Assembly (NCBI RefSeq): GCF_024868665.1
Contig: NC_079898.1
Location: 21,530,668-21,594,667 of the forward strand
DNA length: 64,000 bases
Reading direction: 5' to 3'
Source of the DNA: Triplophysa rosa
Taxonomy: Eukaryota > Chordata > Actinopteri > Cypriniformes > Nemacheilidae
Part shown: positions 32,901 through 44,000 of the stretch, piece by piece
How the letters are laid out: every line of letters starts with the position of its first letter
Numbering within the stretch: the first letter of the stretch is position 1
The notes under the pieces: model-generated
The model's database searches: none
Told to the model about the DNA's origin: nothing
The model's input: only the letters and a program-made list of their open reading frames with translations
Program-made: the position numbers and the translations under genes

Positions 32901-35900
32901 AAACTATTTTTAGAACATAATGCTATGTTAACGTAAATTAATGCTATTTTGCAGGTGTTATTCAAGCGTGTGCTAAAAGGGGAAGTGTCCCCTGCGGATT
33001 TGGTGCGTATGACTGCAGAAGAGCTGGCCTCTAAGGAACTTGCTGCTTGGAGACAAAGAGAGAATCGACATGTTAGTAAAACCCAGAACTGTTTTAATGC
33101 AGTATGTCTCGATGTAGTACAGTCAGTCCAGAATCAGTTTGAGAAGTTAAAAGTGTATTGAAAATGTTAAATATATACCCAGTAATAGCAAAAACATTAA
33201 TTTTTGTAAGGTAACATCAGATGCATGGCTGTATTTTTACAACAATGCAGCCAATATTAACCCTAGTGATGTTTGTCGACAGACGATTGAAATGATCGAG
33301 AAAGAGCAGCGAGAAGCAGAGAGACGCCCCATCACTAAAATCACCCACAAAGGGGAAATTGAAATAGAGAACCAGGAACCTGCCAAGGCACCGGAGGCCA
33401 TAGAGGCTGAGGTGAGATTTGGGACTTTGCTGCATTCTATACATCTCAGTACTATTCTCCAACCTGGCACAAGTCAGTTGGCTCTCTTATTCTATTCATT
33501 CCTCCTATGTTCACAGCCCGAGCCGGTGCCGAAAGCAACAGAAGTGCCCGAGGAAAACCCCCCCGAGACAGTAGCAAAGAAAGCAGACAGTCCTAAGAAA
33601 TCTATCGATACCACCAGCTTGCACAAGTCTCATCTTTTTGACCTCAACTGCAAAATCTGCACAGGTAAAAATCCTTTACTTTAGTTCAAATACAGCGTTT
33701 CTTGAGTTATTCTGTGGAAAATAACAATGCTAATGTTTCTGTCAAGGCCGTATGCCTCCACCTTCAGAGGAACCCAATACAAAGGTGGTGAAAGTGGCTA
33801 CAACAGTGGTGAGGAGGCAGTCTAGTGCTGCAGACGAATCTCAGCAATCCACAACATCTTCATCAGCACTGATAGATGATCTCTCTTTAAGAGCCATGGA
33901 GGAAGGCCTTCTCAATTTGTTTCCTGAAACCAGGTGAGATTCCTGACATGTGCCCTAAATTAAATGATTCCGTTCTACATCCAGAAAAGAAAAAAACGAT
34001 CTACAACAAAATTGTCCCACAGGTCAGATAGTCTGAGTACCAAAGAAGATACAGCTACGTTTCTCAGCAACTTGGAGAATCTGTGGGGCGGTTTTGTTGA
34101 CATGCATGCTGTAGCCAAGTTTCTAACAAAAGCTTATCCGGTCTCTGGGATACTGGACCACCTTACACAGGTAAATGGTATTTTATAAATGTATTCCAAA
34201 TGTGTCTGGTACCCGAATGTATGTACTATAAATATCTGTAATTGTGTTTGCAGGATTTGCCTGAGAACATTCAAGTAGGTGGACGAATTTCCCCTCAAAT
34301 AGTCTGGGACTATGTTGAAAAGATTCGGGCTTCTGGGACAAAGGTGGGAATGTTTATTCTCTTATTTCTCCTATAAGAGAAACCATTCAAAAATTTTTTA
34401 TTTAATCAGCATTTCTAGATGTATTGTGGCCGTTCCAGTGTCTGTTGAATTTTGACAAAATCAGACACGTGACAAAGTCATATAACAATGTAAAAGACTG
34501 ACAGCATGACAAGACACATGAAAACTGTGATAAAAATCCAGGTTATCACATAAAAAATAACTTGTACTGCTTAAAAGTGAAGATGAACTAGTTTTCTTTG
34601 CAGTATTTGAGGTCTGAAAAATACAGAACAGCTTTTCTGTTATTTTGACTTGTTTCTCCAGTTTTCATTCTCTGCAAATAATTGCAGATAGAAACAATAT
34701 TTTTTTATTAGAAATTTGAAAGTTTTATTTTGCCGTATTTGAGGTCTGAAAAATACAGAACAGCTTTTCTGTTATTTTGACTTGTTTCTCCAGTCTGCAA
34801 ATAACTGCAGTGCAGATAGAAACAATATTTGTAATTTATAATTCGGGAGAAATATTGTTAGTAGTTCATAGAATGAAACACAAATGACCATTTCACCTAA
34901 ACACCTATAAATAGTAAATTCAGAAAAACTGAAAATTCAGAAAAAGCTGTAGACTTCTGATAGAGATTCAATTTTCTTTGTCATTTTCAGGAAATTTGTG
35001 TTATTCGGTTCACCCCCGACACAGAGGAAGATGAGATCTCATATGCATTGCTATACGCCTATTTCAGCAGCCGTAGGAGATACGGCGTTGTTGCCAACAA
35101 CCGCAAACAGGTTAAAGACATGTATCTCATTCCCCTTGGCTCCACAGAAAAAATACCCCACCAAATTGTTCCATTTGACGGCCCAGGTAAGACTTTCCTC
35201 GGGTTCTCTCCAGGTTTAAATGTCCTATCTCAACAAAATCTATAATATTAATGCTGATGCTCCATATACTTGCATTGCAGGACTGGAAACCAATCGTCCA
35301 AATGTTCTTCTCGGACTGATCATTCGCCAGAGACCTAAAAGGGACTTTGGGGTAATCCTGTCAAACGATGTGAGCGAAGCTCCAAGTTTCTTGGCAGAAA
35401 GCAAAACTCAGGTTGACTTCAAGCAGAAGGATCCTCTGATGCAGGACGTGGACACTAGCCTAATCGGCGGCATTTTGGGGACCTCGCAAAAAAAAGACAC
35501 GGCAGACTTGATAAAGTCCATTGTCAATGAACCGATCTTGGATACAGAGGTCGATGAGAACGTTTCTCTGCGATTTCTTCCTGGTGTGCTGAAGGTGCCT
35601 GGAAATGCAACCACTGCGAGCAACAACGTGAAAGGCGACTCCAGCGCAACGGCCTCGAAGACTTCACACGCTGACAGTGGAAATCATACAGGGAACATTC
35701 CTAGAACCCCAAGCAGTGCTCCTAGACTTGACCGCTTCGTTATCAAGAAAAAAGACTCCAAATCTGTTAAAACTGAGCAGGCACCGTCCAGCTCAGGTCA
35801 GGAGAACGAAGGTAAAGAGAAAGAAGTAAACCCTCAGAGTACAGCTGTGTTATCTTTGAGCGACAAACCTGCGGATGTATCGACCGAGAGTTTCCTCTCC

Positions 35901-36932
35901 TCTCTCGCTGCAGACAAACCCAAAGAGGAGGCAACCCAGACGGCTGATTCGTCAAGTAGCACGGCTGCACCAACTAGACCTGAAAGCATTACTTCAAATG
36001 CATCTCACGATTCTGTTACCGAGAGCTCATGCTCTGTCCCCAAAAACGAAACCTTATCGAGTCCCACTACGACTTTAAAGATGCCTCCCTCTTGTATTTT
36101 AAAGAAAGCTTCAACTGATAAAGACACTTCTGATTTACAACCGCCAGTAAGTACTTCAGAAACATCTCAACAACCACCGGCTCAACCCTCTCAAGAGTGC
36201 AAAGCTGTCGAGGACATCCAAGCCATCACCACCATCTCGTCCGCAGGGAAGAACGAAAGCCTCAAGCCATCCAGGACTCCTACTTTCAACCCCACGGTTT
36301 ACAATCCACTAAGCCAAGCCCCTCCACCATCCCCAGTTTTTCCATCATACCACACTGGTGCACCTGTACACCAGTACCACCCTGCACCAGTGCACAATTA
36401 CCCTCCTCCATCCAACCCTGCCCCTTTCATACCTGTTCAACCACAGGCTCCTCCATCTTTCACGTTCCCAACCGGTCACCCTCCAATTCAAATATTTCAT
36501 CAAAGCGATCTTCAAAGTCGCACGGTTGCTCCACCTTGGCTTCAAACCGTCCCTCCTCAGATGCCTCCTCCGACGTATGAGACCCAGAGGTTGCCCGAGT
36601 CCAGCTTGCCGCCCTCTTCGTCTGTAAGCATAGATGGGAAGGCATCGGGGAAGAACCACGGAGACAAGCCGTGTAGACGCTCAGAGGAGACCTATAGAAA
36701 GGATGACCGAGACCACCATGATAGACACCATCACAAAAGCAGGCACCACGACAGGGATCGAGAAAAGCACAGGGAAAGAAGCCACAGTCACAAAGATCGC
36801 CACTCGAAAGACGATAGGCACGAGAGACCGAGAGAGAAGCATCACAGCAGCCATTACAGGGACAAAGACAAACACAGACGGGACTCCGATTATGATAAAC
36901 ACAGGAGAGATTCGAGAGACAGGCGGTCGTGA
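26943..36932 (+). CDS. phf3: PHD finger protein 3 (PHF3)
   Basis: PHF3 is a nuclear regulator that docks on phosphorylated RNA polymerase II CTD through its SPOC domain and affects elongation and mRNA stability. Coding exons: 26943-27183, 27288-27410, 27571-28819, 29366-29609, 31495-31569, 32306-32351, 32438-32558, 32690-32846, 32955-33071, 33283-33411, 33517-33664, 33747-33933, 34023-34170, 34254-34343, 34991-35186, 35281-36932. Sum 4,923 nt, all phases agree, 1,640 residues (human about 2,039). The start matches the family (FNHLIP, SLKNMLSDKDPM). PHD finger about residues 528-585 (CGLC, CGRCDEWFHGDCVG, CLKCC); TFIIS-like central domain about 660-835 (KYKNKYRSLTFNLKD, EELASKELAAW); SPOC about 955-1105 (RYGVVANN, KDMYLIPLGS). 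The C-terminus is His/Arg/Asp-rich, RS-like. The exon at 31495 is least certain (weak donor; 31575 is an alternative end). One intron is GC-AG. Confidence 0.93.
29660..31298. mobile_element. PIF/Harbinger-like non-autonomous element in a phf3 intron
   Basis: Perfect terminal inverted repeats GGGCCTCATTCATGAAACA and TGTTTCATGAATGAGGCCC bound a 1,639-bp block. The 3-bp flanks are ATT on both sides (29657-29659 and 31299-31301), the target length of PIF/Harbinger elements. No transposase is visible. A second, palindromic element lies inside at about 30268-30906. Confidence 0.75.
30268..30906. mobile_element. Nested foldback element with about 75-bp near-perfect inverted ends
   Basis: The left arm GAGTATTAGGGCCAAGCAAT is mirrored by ATTGCTTGGCCCTAATACTC. 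Pairing continues through AACCGTTTTGAGATTAAAG and CATTATAATGCGAAATT. The subterminal parts are built of TTTATTCTCGAAA and its complement repeated in variants. It inserted into the Harbinger-like element and has no coding capacity. Confidence 0.8.
31767..32094. mobile_element. 328-bp hAT-type MITE with exact 8-bp duplication
   Basis: Ends TAGGGGTGTAAGGATA and TATCGTTACACCCCTA are inverted repeats. GTGTGAAG borders both sides (31759-31766 and 32095-32102). An intact 8-bp duplication marks a fairly young hAT insertion into a phf3 intron. Confidence 0.85.
34560..34930. repeat. AAACAGGTCAAAATAACAG repeat, phf3 intron copy
   Basis: Contains two tandem versions of a block with GTATTTGAGGTCTGAAAAAT and CAGCTTTTCTGTTATTTTGA (about 34603-34665 and 34735-34798). 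The same repeat is found at 39317-39832 (reverse orientation) and 50280-50586, and a diverged version at about 15790-16050. Confidence 0.7.
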
Positions 36933-38058
36933 TCTTTCGTTCTGACGTTCGTTCCTTAAAATTCTGTTGAACAGTAGAGAGCTATTTATAAAGTTGCAAA
37001 ATGAATTTTATACATGTGAAAAGCGGATAGTACAAGATTTTTAGTTTTTTTAACTATACAAAGATATTTGTTTGTTTTAAATATAATCCCCCCTGCATCT
37101 TTTTAAAGATGTACTAACAGTCCTCAAAAGCAGCTGATTATAATAATTTACAAGAATTCTGAAACTACTGTTGTGTGTAACATGGGAAACATCCTGTGAA
37201 TCATGATGACAGCTTTGTTTGTTTCACTATTTTTCCTTCCGTTTGCATTTTTCTAAATTGTCTATTTTCTATGTTCCAAGTGACATTTCTTTGTACATTT
37301 TGGCTTGTCACACAGCAACAGAAACGTGCGTGTTTGGCACACTGTTTATGTACAGTTCATAAAATGTTTTTATTGTTAGTAAAGAGATGAAAATCTTTCT
37401 TTCTTAAAGAGGCTCATTGTTTTTATTACAGCCAAGCGTTATAATTGAAGAATGCACAGAGGAAAGTACTTGTTTGTGTTTAAAACAACAAATAAAATAG
37501 CAATTAAAACTACTGGAGGGCGGAAAAAGAAAGCATTTCTTTTAAGGAATACACGCAACAGAGTTGAAAAACCGTAAACGCACAGCAGCAAATTCTCATA
37601 CGCAGGCCTTTTGTGTAAAATTGCCTTCTGGCAGAATACAGAACACATTTGCAAAAGTGTTTGTTAACAATGTGATGAAAAGGAGCATGTTTTGACATCT
37701 CCACATTGACAATGAAAAATGTGTTCAGTAAAGGCTTTAAAAAGCAGGACATTTATGCAAATGATAAAATGCTCATGGGCCAAGATTATGAAAATGCTGG
37801 ACATGGTTAAAATGTAAAAGGGCAGCGTTATTATCTTTTAAATGTGTAATTTAAACTTGTAGTGTTCTTCATCCCTTTCTCACGATCATCAATCATGCAG
37901 ACTGACAAAAATGCAAGATAGTTTTTCTAACTTCATATTTTTGTGTGGCCACATTGTTTTATTAAATTGTACATTTTTATTAATTGGTCAGTGATTGTCA
38001 CATTTTATTCCGTAAAACACTTTAACAAAAGTACCAACATTAATAAGCTACATTTTTT
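36933..38058. other. Convergent 3' UTRs of phf3 and eys
   Basis: The two genes end 1.1 kb apart, tail to tail. On the plus strand AATAAA at 37491-37496 is the clearest poly(A) signal for phf3. On the minus strand AATAAA at 38004-38009, and others near 37975 and 37960, lie 50-100 nt beyond the eys stop. No other gene is seen between. Confidence 0.55.
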
Positions 38059-41000
38059 CTACTCTTCTCCTGGATGGACATTAAAACCTTCACTGTTTTG
38101 TAGAAACTGCTGCTGTCTAGTGTCCTGATACAAGAACACATCTTTAATGCTTCCAACAAACCCTCCCATAAAAAGACCAGATGTAACCGATGACACATCT
38201 CTGTTTAATTCAAAACCTCCCAAATAAACCGTGCCTCCATAATTCAGTGCTACATACTGTTCAAAGGGATCAATGTCTTCAAAAATGACTCTCTCCTCAT
38301 TGACATGAACCTGGATGACAGTTCGGTTGTGAATAATGGACAGGTAATACCACCGGTTACAGCAGAACGTGTAGACGAGCGGAAGGCTGTTCTTCTCACC
38401 AAGGTTGACTGAAATCTTGAGGTAACCATCCTGGAGCCCAACAGCTAGATGATCATTATCTTCACTTTCTGCTTTCCCCATCCAGAGAATCAATCCACCC
38501 CCTGCCGATGATGAAAAATTCAACGACATCTCTGTGTATGTCAGTTTCCTCAAGTTGTGCTTTGGGTCCTTGTATTTTAAATAAGAATTTCCAACACATT
38601 TGACAGTCTTCAATAATACTTCCTGCTCACAATAAGTTCCATTCCATCCCAAAAAACACATGCAGGAATACGAAGCGGACGTTACATTATGAACGCAAAG
38701 AGAACCGTGTTGGCATGAGTTGTTGATGCAATAAATGGAGTGTTGGCACCTGGGGCCGGTCCACAATGCCGGGCAAATACAAGTGAATGATGAAATGCCC
38801 ACTGGACGACAGTAGCCGCCATTCAAACACACTTTATACCCGCATGCTGTTCCATCCCAGTCGCCAACATTGGCTCCATCAAGTGCCCCCGTCTCTGTCA
38901 GGTCAAGGTCACGCCCATTGACTATGACCTCTCGAATGCCGCCCGTAAACCCCACAGGGTCCTTCTCCGTTGCACTCAGGGACACTGCATTGAGGGAAGA
39001 CACACCTCCAATGAATATATTTGTGGCAACATCCAGAGTCGTCGTGCCCTCTGAGGGGTTTCTTGTTATTGTCTCGTTGTCAAGAATGAGAAAGCCGCGG
39101 ATTCCGTCTCGGCCGGCCTTCAATGTGTGCCACCTCATGCCGGTCACGTCCACACTTTTCTGAGACTGTAATACAATCGTTTCGTTTCCCAGATTATAGC
39201 GGAACTGCACAAATCCAGATGATAGGGACACGCTAAGGAAATCCCCTTTGGAAAAGACAGAAAAGAAATGTTAATGCTCAATCTATACAAAGAGAATATG
39301 AATACCAGACACATACAGCTGCGAAAAAAAGAGACCATTTCAGTTTTTCTGAGTTTGTAAAATGTACTATTTATAGGTATGTGTTCAAGTAAAATGATCA
39401 TTTTTGTTTAATTCTGTGAACTACGAACAATATTTCTCCGAAATATTGTTTCTATTTGCATTTATTTGCAGGAAATGAAAACTGGAGAAACAGGTCAAAA
39501 TAACAGAAAAGATGCTCTGAATTTTTTCAGACCTCAAATACGGCAAAGAAAACAAGTTCATATTCACTTTTAAGCAATGCAACAGTAATATTTCTACATG
39601 TATTTAGAAAAAGTTCAAGGTATTTTTTTATGTGATAACTTTGATTTTTATCACAGTTTTTGTGTCCTGTCATGCTGTCAGTCTTTCACATTGCTGTTGG
39701 AGGACTTTGTCACTCCTGAGGTTTGATTTTGTTGAAATTCAACAAAAACTGGACTAGAATGGCCACAATACATCTAGAAATGATTATTAAATAAACATTT
39801 GGAATGGTCTCTTAATTTTTTCCACGGCTGTATATACATACACTACTGTTCAAAAATGTACGGTCATTATTAATATTAAGTATTATGTATCATTTTTTTT
39901 CTATTATAGAATAATAGTAAATCCATCAAAACTATGGATGATGTAATTTATTGATCATTAATTCAATCACTGTATTGAATTTGTATTAAGGATGCACTTA
40001 AAGGCATAGTTCACACAAATGAAAATTATTTAATCATTTATTCATCATCATCTCATTCCAAACATGTATGACTGTCTTTCTTCTGCAGAACATAAAAGAA
40101 ACAATTTTGAAGAACTATGGTAACCAAATACTGGATCCCATTGACTTCCATTATATGGACACAAAACCACTGACGCATTTCTCAAAATATCTTTTGTGTT
40201 CCACAAAATGGAATCATATACAGGTTTTAAACAACATGAGGGTGAATAAATATTGACATAATTTTAATCTTGTGTCAAATATCCCTTTATAAATGATTTT
40301 TGTATAGTCTATTAAGTTTTAGATACAGATCATGCCTTACCAGATCGGCTGCTCAGATAGCGTGCTGTATAGAACAGAATGCCCTCTGGTGAAAGAGTTT
40401 GGAACTGCAGCTGTAGATGAGTTTTGTGCCTTATGTTGACAACAGCAAATGACATCCAGGACGACTCATTCCCACTGAAGAAGGGATCACTAATAGACAC
40501 AGCTGGAAAATAATTAAAGTCCAATTAAAAACACACCAGTCGGATTTACCAAAAGCTACTCTGATGATAACCCAACAAGAAGGGGTCAGATCATGGTCTA
40601 ACCTTGCTGGCAGAAGTGTCCTGCAGAGCCAAGGGGACAGTGGCACGTATACCCATTAGGAAGCGGCACACAGGTGGAGCCGCGGGCACAGGAGGGAGGT
40701 GGGATGTGTTCCACATCACAGAACGACACTTTCTCAGAGCAAAGAGCACCTTTCCATCCAAACGCACACTGACAGCTGGAGTGAACAAGCAAATAAGACA
40801 GAAATCATTTTAAATGTGTTTCACTCACAAATGTCAGGCAAAAACAGTAAAAAAGGAATCTTACTGAACAGAAGATCCAGAATCCACACAGTCTCCTCCA
40901 TTCTGACATTTGACCAGACTGCATGGAGTAACACCACACTGACCAACATTACGTCCTGACACTGGCCTGCCCTCTACCCCACCCGGGGCATGAAACTTCC

Positions 41001-44000
41001 CATCTCGTCTTGTCCGAAAGAGCAAATCGAAAATGCAGCCTTTCAAATCAACAGAGAGAGACAGGAAGAGACACGTCACACACATTTTCTCAACATATCT
41101 CATTTTGTGTTCAACAGAACGAAAAAAAATGATACAATACTTTTTCTACTATGGTAGTCAATGGTGGCCCAGAAATCTCAGTTGCTAACATTATTCCAAA
41201 TATCTTTCATTGTGTTCAACAGAACAAGGAAACGTATCAGATTTGGAATTGGAACAACTTGAGGGTGAGCAATGAATTTTCATTTGTTGGGTGGAATCCC
41301 TTTAAAATTCTTGTAATTGTGGTGGACTTACTGTAAAAATGGCAGCCCTATATTTGTAATCAATTGCAAAGTCAACTTACTTTTTGAATTTTTTAAATAT
41401 TGTAACATTTCAACACATACAATTTTAAATTGCTTACATTTTTCCAGAAGTTACAACAACCCAACAGTGGTCAGCATTTAAAATAGTTCAATTCAGCTGA
41501 TGTACATTTATTTATATAGTGCTTTTCACAATTTTGAGTAGTTGCAAAGTGCGTACAGATAGTAGAAACAGAATTAGAAAGACGTATTTATGAAAAAAAT
41601 ATGCAAAACAGAATACATGGTACTATTGCAATTTTTTTCAATATGATGTACGCAACTTTTGTAAGTTTGTAAGTGGAAATTGTATAAGTGGACTGTAGTG
41701 CTGTTCAATTCGTATTGCTGCGTGTCAAAGCTTTCCTTGCATGTATAATAGTTGTACTAACTGTAAAAACAACCATATAATTTATCACTTTCTACGTAGA
41801 CAGATGACTGACCTGATGACAAATACATCAAATTAACAGTAAGTTGAAATGCCATGCAAAGCAAATTTAATGTTACTTTTTGTTCACCTTTAAGAAGTAT
41901 TCATGCAAAACTTTAGATGTGCTAAAACAAAAAAATAGCTTAAACTGGCATTGTGATTTATAGTCACTGGCCCTGCAGAACATAAACCAGACTGATCCAT
42001 TGCACTCCTCTCTTTCCTTCTTGATTCACAGCTGAAAAACTGTGCGCTCATAAGACATTTTAAATTCTGATATTAACCTGAAAACACCCTTTAAAAAAAA
42101 CAGCTGTTTTATTAAAGCTGTATGATGGATGGTTGCACGCATATCAAGGTTAGCATGTTCTCACCAGAACACAAGCAGAATAGCAAATCACACATCCTGT
42201 TCTCTTCACACTTCGCTAGACAGAAGATGCAAGTAGCAAAGAGTGATTTCATCACGAGCTGACAATATGAATCAAGACATCAAAAAAGACAATAATAAAA
42301 ACACGACTCGCGCTTCACCTTGAAAGCTCTTCTGGAATCGACTGCCTGCAGGCAACAGCCCAGGTGTGTATTCTTTATATCCACCCACATAGAGCTCGCT
42401 GAAGGTGTTCAGACCTGTCAGGGGTCCGGGAGATGCACCTGTCCTCTTCTTCTGCCCACCCACCTGCTCAGAAGTGAACGGCCTAATGTGACATCAACTA
42501 AGAACATCATGATGCTTTGAACTTCTGTCCCATCAATTTCATCATTTCATTTCAACATGATAAACATCAAATAGGCTACTAAAACAACAGTGCCAGCAAA
42601 TAACGCACCTTCAGCCATCCGTTTTTGAGATCTCTTCCGAAGTGCACAGTATGAATGACGCTCCTCAGATTTAGGCGTTCGCTGATAACGGACGCCACAC
42701 CCGAACCGAGATTATATTTATGAATAATCCTGCCGTTCCTCACCCCCAGCGTGAAAAAGTCATCTCCGCTCACGCCTTCGTCAAAACAACAACACAGAAT
42801 CCAATTAGCGCACTCCTGAGCACCCACCTTGCTTCTGATTGGTTCATATACTGGTGAAGCCGATACCTGATTGGTCCCCATCTGTTAAACCCACCCCCTA
42901 ATCCTAATCCCCAAAACAGAAATCCTAATCCGACACAACAACATCTATAAAGAACACCATTTTTTCGGAACTGATGGGTCTAATGCTCTATCCGTCCAAC
43001 AATCAGGTGAACGGTTGCGTTCTCATCCTCTCTGATCCCTTCTTTTTGATTTCGTTCCCCAGCGCTCCACGCAGCTCCCTTGACAACTGCTTCATTATTC
43101 ACAGCGCTGTCCCTTTCTCTCATTCCCTCAATGAATCACCCTAAACTGTAATCCCGAGAGACACTCTGTGAAGTGAAGAAGATTCATGCCCTCTTACGCT
43201 TTTATTCGGGCTGCCTGTCTTTTGATTAAACATGTTCGCGGCGGTAACGTGTCAGTTAGCAAGCGCCGAAACGGACCTTAAAATAAATCGCCGCCGTTGT
43301 CAGAGCCCAGGAAACTTTAGACAGATGATTTGTGATTTTGTTATGGACGAGGATTGGTTACTATTGAACAATTTCTATGGTTTGATTGTTAACAAAGAAA
43401 ATCTGAAAATAGTTTTGTCTCAGTTAAACATTTGCAGGTGTAAAAGATCATATGTCTTTCTGAAACCTTGTATTTTCATAATCTTTATTATTAGTCACCC
43501 TTTATGTTTGTCATTGGGTTTTGGAAATATCAAGCCAATAAAAACGTATTAAAAAGTATTCAATCATCAAAAGTAGTGTTTTTTCCCATTTCTTAAAAAA
43601 ACTGTGAAATTGACATCTGTGGTTTCAGAAGAACAGCAATGATATATTATACATGCATTTTTATTTAATACTGCTTTTCAAAAGATCTTTTTATAATCCT
43701 CACCAAGTTTATTGGTATAATCTATTAAAAGCATCAACAATATGAAAGCTCTGTCATAATAGCCTACTCATCTTCAGATCCTTTGAACCCCTATGAGTCA
43801 CTTCCATCAAACACCAGAGGAGAAATGAGAAAGTGTAAATGCAAAACACATCATTTTTTGAGGGGACTGTCACTTTAAGGAACATCCGACATAGCTTTTC
43901 CTCTCATACCAGCTAATAATATTAATCATCTTTCCCCATTGAGTACCGCGACAATTTGTCTCTGCTGTTGGATTCTGGATGTTTACAGGGGCTCCTCCAT

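Noticed and set aside
26943..36932. DIDO1 or SPOCD1 instead of PHF3 (same PHD/TFIIS/SPOC architecture)
   Set aside because: The N-terminal FNHLIP and SLKNMLSDKDPM motifs, the RRPITKITHKGEIEIE block and the neighbouring eys gene all point to phf3.
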